DNA from: JAGTVB01 sp049282355
GTDB taxonomy: Bacteria; Pseudomonadota; Gammaproteobacteria; HK1
Reading direction: 5' to 3'
DNA length: 42,440 bases
NCBI GenBank assembly: GCA_049282355.1
Contig: JBAPTW010000255.1
Span: 1 to 42,440 of the forward strand
Part shown: positions 35,737-42,440 of the stretch, in pieces
How positions within the stretch are numbered: position 1 is the first letter of the stretch
Layout: every line of letters starts with the position of its first letter
Translations under genes and position numbers: made by a program
The notes under the pieces: generated by a model
The model's database searches: none
What the model was told of the DNA's origin: nothing
What the model saw: only the letters and a program-made list of their open reading frames with translations

Positions 35737-36992
35737 TGACACTGAAAGCTCGCCTGACGAAGCTTCAGCAGCAGACGGGAATGGCTTCATCAGCGGAACC
35801 GGCAACGTTGACCGACACCAAGCCCCTTGGCAGCAATGTGCGCCCGCAGCTGGAAAGGCTTTCGCTGATGCGACGCAAGCAAAGGCGAGCCTCCTCGAGA
35901 GTCGACGAGGAGGCTCTCGCCCGGCGCTTGCACGGACGCTGTCTCATGCCGGGCTTGATCGCCGTCGAGCGTTGTCTGCCCCTGGGGATGGCGCACGGCC
36001 AAAGCCGCTTACAGCAAAGCGCGGTAGCGGCGCTGCCGCTGTTCGGGGCTGAGCCGAGCGGCGCCGAGGACGCGGTGTTCTTGGATTGTGAGACCACCGG
36101 GCTCTGCGGCGGTAGCGGTACGCTGGCATTCCTGCTGGGATTGGTGCAAATTGCGCCGCCAGGGCTACGGGTTCGCCAGTTCCTGCTGACACGCTTCCAA
36201 GCCGAAGCGGCGCTACTCGCTGAGGTGAGCCGGGTGCTCGCCGGCGCACAAACATTGGTCACCTACAATGGCAAGACCTTCGACCGCCCGCTGTTGGCGA
36301 GCCGTTACCGCCTGGCGCGACTGGCCGATCCGTTGTCCTCCCTCACCCATGTGGATCTGCTCCACCCCACGCGCCGGGCCTTCGCTAACCGCTGGCCTGA
36401 CTGTCGGCTGCAGACCGTCGAGCGCAGGCTCCTCGGCTTTCTGCGCAGCAACGATCTGCCAAGCGCCTGGGTGCCGCAAGCTTGGTTCGACTGGATGCGT
36501 GAAGGCGCCAGCGAGCAGCTCCCTCGGGTGCTACAGCACAACCGTTGGGATCTGCTCTCGCTAATAGCACTGGCGTCGGCGTTGCAGCGTTGTTACGACG
36601 ATCCCGTGGCCAACGATGCCAGCGCCCTGTCGACACTGCGTCAGCGGCGTGACGAAGGCCATAGCTACCGCTATTTGCTGGCCAACCGGGCACGACTTGA
36701 CGGAGAAGCACTGCTCGAGCTAGCCCGGCTCGCGCGGCGACAAAACCACTGGCCGCTGGCGGTCAGCATCTGGGAGCAGCTCGCTGCGCGCCAGCACCCA
36801 GCCGCCATCGAGCAGTTGGCGAAATACTATGAGCATCGGGCGACCGATCTGCCGCTGGCCTTGCGTTTCACGCGAGCGCTCGCGGCCATCGCGCCAAGCG
36901 CCGGCCCACACCGGCATCGCGAACAGCGGCTATTGAAAAAATTAGCCGCGCGAGCAGGCAAGTGCGACCCTGAAGACAAAGACAGCGCCTGA
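35736..36992 (+). CDS. mrfB: RNase H-like exonuclease of the MrfB (YprB) family
   Basis: A 418-residue protein with a DEDD-type exonuclease fold. VFLDCETTGLCGG carries the first Asp-Glu pair. TLVTYNGKTFDRPLLASRYR holds the second motif, and VLQHNRWDLLSLIAL the late Asp. In Bacillus MrfB degrades DNA next to crosslinks with the MrfA helicase. Its ATG 35736 overlaps the mrfA stop (TGATG), so translation is coupled. The C-terminal ~120 residues look like TPR-type helices (LARRQNHWPLAVSIWEQLAA). Length and motifs are complete. Confidence 0.88.
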   Translation: MTLKARLTKLQQQTGMASSAEPATLTDTKPLGSNVRPQLERLSLMRRKQRRASSRVDEEALARRLHGRCLMPGLIAVERCLPLGMAHGQSRLQQSAVAALPLFGAEPSGAEDAVFLDCETTGLCGGSGTLAFLLGLVQIAPPGLRVRQFLLTRFQAEAALLAEVSRVLAGAQTLVTYNGKTFDRPLLASRYRLARLADPLSSLTHVDLLHPTRRAFANRWPDCRLQTVERRLLGFLRSNDLPSAWVPQAWFDWMREGASEQLPRVLQHNRWDLLSLIALASALQRCYDDPVANDASALSTLRQRRDEGHSYRYLLANRARLDGEALLELARLARRQNHWPLAVSIWEQLAARQHPAAIEQLAKYYEHRATDLPLALRFTRALAAIAPSAGPHRHREQRLLKKLAARAGKCDPEDKDSA

Positions 36993-37098
36993 CAGACTGA
37001 TCCATTGACAGTGGGTTCGATAACCTCCGGGCTTCCGCAGGCGAGCTAAATATTGAAAGCACTGCTGCGCAGGCCGTCTACTCAAGAAGGAGCACATC

Positions 37099-37341
37099 AT
37101 GGGCGAGCTTGTACGCCGGACCACGGTAGACCGTATCGCACAGCCTACACTGAATCGCCCTGACGCCTACAACGCCCTCGATCTGCCAACGGCGCGCGAG
37201 CTCTCCGCCACGTTATTGCCACTGGCGACCGATGCCGCGGTTCACGGGGTCGTGATCACCGGTACTGGCAAGGCCTTCTCGGCCGGTGGCGACATCCGCC
37301 GGGCGATGGCGGTCCGAATTTCGGCTCCTATCGTGGCCTGA
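37099..37341 (+). pseudogene. Truncated enoyl-CoA hydratase/isomerase
   Basis: The first ~65 residues of a crotonase-family protein. LNRPDAYNALDL and VVITGTGKAFSAGGDIRRA (the oxyanion-hole loop) are clear, and the start has a fine ribosome-binding site (AAGGAG, six bases). The frame then runs into unrelated sequence and stops at 37341. The usual ~260-residue protein has lost its catalytic second half. The break is followed at once by the upstream side of rluE, so a deletion probably joined the two. Confidence 0.75.
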
Positions 37342-37361
37342 CTCAGCCGCTGTTAGCGCCA

Positions 37362-37991
37362 ATGAACCGCTTGATGCTGTTTTACAAACCCTATGGTGTG
37401 CTTTGTCAATTCACCGATTCAGGCGGCCGCACCACCTTGGCGGATTTCATCTCGATTGCGGATATCTATCCTGCGGGGCGCCTCGATTACGAGAGCGAAG
37501 GACTGCTGGTGCTAACCAATGCCGGCTTTCTCCAGCACGCCATCAGCCATCCCCGCAACAAGCTACCGAAAACCTATTGGGTCCAGGTGGAAGCTGTCCC
37601 CGACGCGCAGGCACTGCGTCGGCTCGCCCAAGGCGTTTGGCTAAAGGACGGCCGTACGCGGCCGGCCGAGGTGCGCCGCATCGAGCCGCCGGCGTTGTGG
37701 CCCCGCATGCGCCCGATTCGGGAACGCAAGACCATTCCCACCGCCTGGCTGTCATTAACCCTGACCGAAGGACGAAATCGACAGGTGCGCCGGATGACGG
37801 CGGCAATCGGTCACCCGACCTTGCGATTGATTCGGCACGCCGTGGGGCCTTGGCAACTGGGCGTTTTGCAGCCGGGCACATGGCAGGCCGTGCGCTGCCC
37901 TCGAAATCCCGACGAACTGACGCGGCTCATGGCGTACAGTCGCGAAAAAAGTGGCGTCAATGCCGCTGGAATCATGACAAGATCGCCTTGA
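37362..37991 (+). CDS. rluE: RluE-type 23S rRNA pseudouridine synthase
   Basis: A 209-residue pseudouridine synthase of the RsuA/RluE family. The catalytic Asp is in PAGRLDYESEGLLVLTN. FYKPYGVLCQF near the N-terminus and LTEGRNRQVRRMTAAIGHPT are family marks. E. coli RluE modifies U2457 of 23S rRNA. There is no S4 domain, as expected for RluE. Open codons continue upstream of ATG 37362 in frame, but the deletion junction there makes their meaning unclear. The last 20 bp overlap the end of the converging hydrolase gene. Confidence 0.88.
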   Translation: MNRLMLFYKPYGVLCQFTDSGGRTTLADFISIADIYPAGRLDYESEGLLVLTNAGFLQHAISHPRNKLPKTYWVQVEAVPDAQALRRLAQGVWLKDGRTRPAEVRRIEPPALWPRMRPIRERKTIPTAWLSLTLTEGRNRQVRRMTAAIGHPTLRLIRHAVGPWQLGVLQPGTWQAVRCPRNPDELTRLMAYSREKSGVNAAGIMTRSP

Positions 37992-38586
37992 TTTCCCGGC
38001 AGAGGAGGTCGGTCTTACCCGAAAAAAAATGATCGGCGCCCTCAATGATGCGCAACCGCGCCTGTGAATTCCAAGTCGCCATGGCGGTCCTGATATCCTC
38101 CACCCCGGCGATGCTGTCCTCGCCGCCAACGATCACCAGGGCCAATTGCGGTAGAGCGTGGACCTTGGCGAAATCGAGAAAAGCTACGGGTGGTGCGATG
38201 AGAATCAATTGTTGCGCCGTATCCAAACCCTGTGCTCCGAGCGCGGTCACCCAGGCGCCGAAGGAATACCCCACCACGTCGATTGAAACCGTGCCGAGTC
38301 GCGCCAGCCAAGAGAGCGCCGCCCGAATGTCATGCTGCTCCCCGATCCCGTGATCGTACTGCCCTTGACTACCCCCGACGCCACGAAAGTTGAACCGCAG
38401 GGTTGTATATCCTGCCTTCGCATAAGTATCGGTCACTGCCGCGACGACATTGTTGTACATGTCACCGCCGTAGAGCGGGTGCGGATGGGTCACGATCATG
38501 CTGCGGGTCCCCGGCCGACGCCCCAGCAGCCCCTCGATGGCCAGTCCCTGCGAAGCGAATTGCACCCGTTCCTCCGATGGCGTCAT
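37972..38586 (-). CDS. Alpha/beta hydrolase
   Basis: A 204-residue soluble hydrolase. The nucleophile elbow is GYSFGAW, HPHPLYGGDMYNNVV is the oxyanion region, and LRIIEGADHFFSGK holds the catalytic His; the acid is likely in VGGEDSIAG. This size and motif order match a common proteobacterial family of unknown substrate. A perfect ribosome-binding site (AAGGAGG, eight bases) precedes ATG 38586. The start lies inside the 3' end of the upstream lipase frame. Confidence 0.87.
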   Translation of the reverse strand: MTPSEERVQFASQGLAIEGLLGRRPGTRSMIVTHPHPLYGGDMYNNVVAAVTDTYAKAGYTTLRFNFRGVGGSQGQYDHGIGEQHDIRAALSWLARLGTVSIDVVGYSFGAWVTALGAQGLDTAQQLILIAPPVAFLDFAKVHALPQLALVIVGGEDSIAGVEDIRTAMATWNSQARLRIIEGADHFFSGKTDLLCREIKAILS

Positions 38587-39232
38587 CGCCCTCTCCCTCC
38601 TTCGGATTATCGGGAAAGGCTCCCGTCTTAAGGTATTCGCACACGTACCGAGCCACGATGGGCGAGACCAACAGGCCAGTGTGCGTCACCGGCAGCTGTA
38701 CATGGGCATGCATCCCCGGCAGCTCGGTTTCTATCACCGCCACAGTACCGTCGTTAGGTTTGGGGAGATCCGAGATCAGCTCACCGGCGCCCAGCGATCG
38801 CGTTCCGGCAATGACCGCCAAGGCACGGTTGTCCTGCCACGGCGGTACCTCCCCGAGTAACCCCTCCTTGAGGCTCGCCCCCAGCAATAAACGAAAAGGC
38901 AGAATGCGTGCAAGCCGCGCGGCGACGTAACTACCACGGTGGGGCGTGCCCAGGGTCACCACCCGACCACTGCGCTGATCGGGGAAGCGAGAAAACAGAT
39001 GCCGTACCACCAAACCGCCGAGGCTGTGACAGACGAAATGAGCCACCGGCGACTGGACAGTCCACAGGAAATCATTGAGCCGCACCGCATTCTGGGCTGG
39101 CGAAAGGCGCGCAGAGTAATAGGAGAAACGCCGCGCATCGAAGCCACACTCGCAAAGCCGACGCTGCAGCACTGCCATGGATATCCCACCCATGAACAGG
39201 CCGGGCACCAGCACCACCGTCTCCTTTCCCAT
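38462..39232 (-). CDS. Lipase/acyltransferase-like alpha/beta hydrolase with an over-long tail
   Basis: A 256-residue hydrolase of the PGAP1/triacylglycerol-lipase type. VVLVPGLFMGG is the oxyanion region, CHSLGGLVVRH the nucleophile elbow (Ser), and TVAVIETELPGMHAHVQLPVTHTGLL carries Asp/His candidates in two parts. The natural end seems to be near CEYLKTGAFPDNP. The last ~41 residues are read over 125 bp of the next hydrolase gene in another frame and look like non-native sequence, so an original stop may have been lost. The start is ATG 39232, with an alternative GTG at 39238. It forms an operon with the next hydrolase. Confidence 0.78.
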   Translation of the reverse strand: MGKETVVLVPGLFMGGISMAVLQRRLCECGFDARRFSYYSARLSPAQNAVRLNDFLWTVQSPVAHFVCHSLGGLVVRHLFSRFPDQRSGRVVTLGTPHRGSYVAARLARILPFRLLLGASLKEGLLGEVPPWQDNRALAVIAGTRSLGAGELISDLPKPNDGTVAVIETELPGMHAHVQLPVTHTGLLVSPIVARYVCEYLKTGAFPDNPKEGEGDDAIGGTGAIRFAGTGHRGAAGASAGDPQHDRDPSAPALRR

Positions 39233-39338
39233 CGTCACGTTACTCGTCCTGGTAAAACGAGCGACTCAAAGCCTGCGGTACGGCTGTGGCCGCTAACGTG
39301 CCCCATCCGGCACCGAAAGAAAATGATAGACTATTCCC

Positions 39339-40001
<663 letters not shown>

Positions 40002-40644
40002 AAATCATCTCGCGGAGGTGTTCGTGCCGTTACTGGAAGCGGTGCAGATCACGTGTCCCGAGAGCGGGGTGCTGCACGAGGTGCGGCTACTGGACTCCCT
40101 GCAGCCGATTCGGATAACCCACGCTAAACGAAGCGGTCGTGCCCGGGTGGCGGCGGAGTTGGCCAATAAAGGGTACTGTGCCTCCAAGGGCGAGTACTAC
40201 TACGGTGTGAAGGTCCCTATTTTGGGGTGGCGTCGGCCGGGGACATTGCCCTTGCCCGACTGCATCGGGCTCACGCCGGCCAGCGATCACGACCTGCCGG
40301 TGTTTCGTCAGATTGCTCAGCAGTTGCACGGCGGTGAGGTGTATCTGTACAAAGCCTATGCCGATGAGGTACTGCGCCAGACCAGCCAAGACGAGCAAGC
40401 GCTGATGCTCCTGACGCCGGTCAAGAAAGCCAAGGGTCAAGCTTACCTCGATGCCGCCGAGCAGTGGTTATCCACCGCGGTCTGCCGGGTGCGCCAACCC
40501 ATCGAATCCTTAATTTCTTGGCTCAACGAGAAGACCAGCATTCAAGGTGCCTCGAAAGTGCGTTCTTACCGCGGCCTATTGGTGCATGTCTTCGGTCGCT
40601 TGGTTGCCGCTATGTGGCTCTTGAGCGAGCCCAAGTGGGCTTAA
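40002..40644 (+). pseudogene. 5'-truncated IS982-type transposase
   Basis: The C-terminal ~210 residues of a DDE transposase resembling the IS982 family. The first catalytic region LLDSLQPIRI, then GYCASKGEYYYGVKVPIL, and the end region RQPIESLISWLNEKT (catalytic Glu) with VRSYRGLLVHVFGRL are recognisable. The N-terminal third and start are missing. Where relatives usually read Y-x-D-K-A-Y, this copy reads YLYKAYAD, so the second catalytic Asp appears lost. It is inactive. No clear terminal repeats were found. Confidence 0.7.
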
Positions 40645-40839
40645 TTCGCATTAAATGTGCACGATCCCTATGCCTGCCGAGCTCTGCGGCGACACTAGTT
40701 TCAACGGAGCAACTGAATGAAGCTATCCGGCAACCTCCAGACGAAGAAAAGGATGAGAAACGCAGCCGCCAACCGGCTTATCGATCTCGGCGATAAGTGA
40801 GCCGAAATTACCCCCCCTTCAGCCGATACACTCTTCTCA

Positions 40840-41217
40840 TCACGCGTTTCCATAAAATTGCTTGTACCAAGCCACGAAGTGATTTATCCCCGTTTCCACC
40901 GGGGTGTTCAGACGATAGTCAAAGTCTTGCACCAACTCATCCACGTCGGCAAAGGTATCGGGCACGTCCCCCCGTTGTAAGAACAGCAAATTCTTAATGG
41001 CTTTTTTGCCCAAACAATCCTCCAGAACTTCGATATAACGCATCAACTCGATCGCTTGATTGTTACCGATGTTATACAGCCGGTAGGGAGCACGGCTGGT
41101 GGCCGAATCCGGGGCCTCGCCTGACCACGCCGCGTTGGGTGAGGCCGGCTGATCCAGCAGTGCCTTACACAGGGCCGCACCGATGGATCCCGCCGCGCCA
41201 GTAACCAGTGTCTTCAT
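40840..41217 (-). pseudogene. Sugar-nucleotide epimerase gene with internal deletion
   Basis: 125 residues made from both ends of an NAD-dependent epimerase (UDP-glucuronate 4-epimerase type). Residues 1-24 are the Rossmann start MKTLVTGAAGSIGAALC (NAD-binding Gly motif). From about residue 25 the sequence continues with the C-terminal region (APYRLYNIGNNQAIELMRYI, RGDVPDTFADVDELVQDF, INHFVAWYKQFYG). About 200 central residues with the catalytic Tyr-x-x-x-Lys are missing, yet the frame is kept. A ribosome-binding site (AAGGAG, eight bases) precedes ATG 41217. It is almost certainly inactive as an epimerase. Confidence 0.8.
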
Positions 41218-41303
41218 TCCCTTCACTCCTTAAGGGCGCGCCGCCAAAATCAGACCGGGCAAAGCCTATACCTACCCGGTCCCATAACCGTCAGGCGCGA
41301 CCG

Positions 41304-42440
41304 TTAGTCTCGGTCTTCACGATGATCGACAGACAGTTTTTGTTGCAGCCGGCTTCCCGCCGACTGAGCGAACACTGCTTCGTAGGCGGCCAGGAGCTTC
41401 GGTGCCTCGTACTCCCAGGCGAGTTCCTTTTCCACTCGCTCGCGCCCGTATTTCCCCATGCGGGCCCGGGCATCGGGATTCGCGAGGAGCTCCAAGATCT
41501 TCTCGGCGAAATCCACTTCATCGTTCTTGCGGGCGTACAGCGAAGCTTGTTGCGCCGAGAACCGGCCTTCTGTCAGGTCAAACTGAACGATGGGCTTACC
41601 GAGGGCCATATACTCCATGATCTTGTTCATGGTTGACTTGTCGTTCATCTCATTGGCCACATCCGGGTTCACGCAGACATCGGCCGTGTTCAGGATCTCC
41701 AGAATCTCCAGGTCCGGCACGCGACCAGTGAAGGTAACGAAGTCGGCAACACCAAGGTCCACGGCCATCTGTTTCATCTCCTCCAGAGAGGTGCCACTGC
41801 CCCCCAGTGTGAAGTGCACGTCCGTGCGTCCCAGCCGGTGCACGATATGCCGCACAGCTTTCAACAGGTAGTCGATGCCCTCCTGCTTGCCCATCACTCC
41901 CACGTAACCTACTAGGAACCTCCGCCCCCGCCTCAATTCCGGCTTTGGGGGCAAGATCTTCAGGCGGTCGAGCTTCGGTCCACTGCGTACCAAGAACACT
42001 TTTTCAGGTGCCATGCCGCCACGCTCGATGGCAATCCGTTTATATGATTCATTGGTAGCAATGGAGATGTCAGCGGTGCGAAACGTCATCCGTTCCAGCC
42101 AGACCATAACCTTCCACCAGAAACCTCGCCGACCAAACTTAGCCTCGTACAGTTCCGGATTGATGTCATGATGATCGAACAGGAACTTCGCATTACAAAA
42201 CAACTTAAAAAAACCACCGACCAAGAATAAAAGATCCGGTGGATTGCAGGCATGCACTACGTCGAATCCGTGCAGCCGACGTACCTTCCAAGCCAATCGA
42301 AAGGTGTGCCACAAAGCCGCCGAATACTCCACGATGTAACTTCTTGCGCCCACCGCCTCGGTCGGTAGGTTGTAGCGATAAATGTGGATACCATCGATGG
42401 CTTCATAAAGAGCCTCGCAGCCCTTCCCCGTAGGGCAGAT
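41304..42440 (-). CDS. Family 4 glycosyltransferase, N-terminus beyond the window
   Basis: A GT-B fold glycosyltransferase of the GT4 family (WbuB-like), at least 378 residues. The frame is open to the last base, so the true start is outside. KFLFDHHDINPELYEAKFG lies in the first half, and FLVGYVGVMGKQEGIDYLL and VHFTLGGSGTSLEEMKQMA open the second. The donor-site region includes NKIMEYMALGKPIVQFDL, with the E-x7-E type pattern. It likely transfers a sugar to a lipid-linked precursor of a surface polysaccharide. The neighbouring broken epimerase suggests the edge of such a locus. Confidence 0.88.
   Translation of the reverse strand: MCPTGKGCEALYEAIDGIHIYRYNLPTEAVGARSYIVEYSAALWHTFRLAWKVRRLHGFDVVHACNPPDLLFLVGGFFKLFCNAKFLFDHHDINPELYEAKFGRRGFWWKVMVWLERMTFRTADISIATNESYKRIAIERGGMAPEKVFLVRSGPKLDRLKILPPKPELRRGRRFLVGYVGVMGKQEGIDYLLKAVRHIVHRLGRTDVHFTLGGSGTSLEEMKQMAVDLGVADFVTFTGRVPDLEILEILNTADVCVNPDVANEMNDKSTMNKIMEYMALGKPIVQFDLTEGRFSAQQASLYARKNDEVDFAEKILELLANPDARARMGKYGRERVEKELAWEYEAPKLLAAYEAVFAQSAGSRLQQKLSVDHREDRD

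Noticed and set aside
40717..40800. 27-codon frame with GGAG seven bases upstream of its ATG
   Set aside because: Downstream of a transposase relic, with no family features; too short to support as a gene on a ribosome-binding site alone.

Overview
The window reads as chromosomal DNA of a GC-rich gammaproteobacterium. The pointers are a homodimeric-type pyruvate dehydrogenase E1 (AceE) followed by AceF, RluE-, YedK-, YjgR- and YrbG-type housekeeping genes, and an IS982-type remnant. The species cannot be fixed from the sequence alone. I saw no rRNA, tRNA or CRISPR array.

Left part (1-6.3 kb): a HigBA toxin-antitoxin pair cut by the window edge; an unrecognised gene whose 3' end has been replaced by a 105-bp MITE-like element and an IS200/IS605-like hairpin; a cardiolipin synthase; about 0.9 kb of decayed DNA; and an amidohydrolase plus glutamine-synthetase-like pair that together resemble a split version of the two-domain protein FluG.

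Centre-left (6.3-21.1 kb): the most unusual region. A GTP cyclohydrolase II fused to a RibD-type reductase domain, but with no deaminase domain, lies with an MFS transporter, two paralogous secreted proteins that each carry one C-terminal CXXCH haem motif, a WD40 propeller protein, two sulfotransferase-like proteins, a SAM methyltransferase, an ATP-grasp enzyme, a GT8-like glycosyltransferase and a 502-residue protein I do not recognise. Cyclohydrolase II, RibD-type enzyme, WD-repeat protein and methyltransferase recall the toxoflavin (azapteridine) gene set. The sulfotransferases, glycosyltransferase, ATP-grasp enzyme and CXXCH proteins do not belong to it. I infer an undescribed biosynthetic cluster in which a GTP-derived pyrimidine or pteridine core is ligated, methylated, glycosylated and sulfated, then exported. 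An extended -10 promoter overlapped by a perfect 19-bp palindrome lies upstream and may control it.

Centre-right (21-37 kb): conserved housekeeping genes: a lytic transglycosylase with a SPOR domain, overlapping a Na+/Ca2+ exchanger gene; a YjgR-type ATPase; aceE-aceF; a CCA-adding enzyme; a 54-residue membrane protein; and the DNA-repair pair mrfA-mrfB.

Right end (37-42.4 kb): repeated deletions and insertions. It holds a truncated enoyl-CoA hydratase joined to the upstream side of rluE, two overlapping alpha/beta hydrolase genes, yedK abutting a 5'-truncated transposase, a sugar-nucleotide epimerase gene with a large in-frame internal deletion, and a family 4 glycosyltransferase running off the end. 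The last two suggest the edge of a surface-polysaccharide locus.
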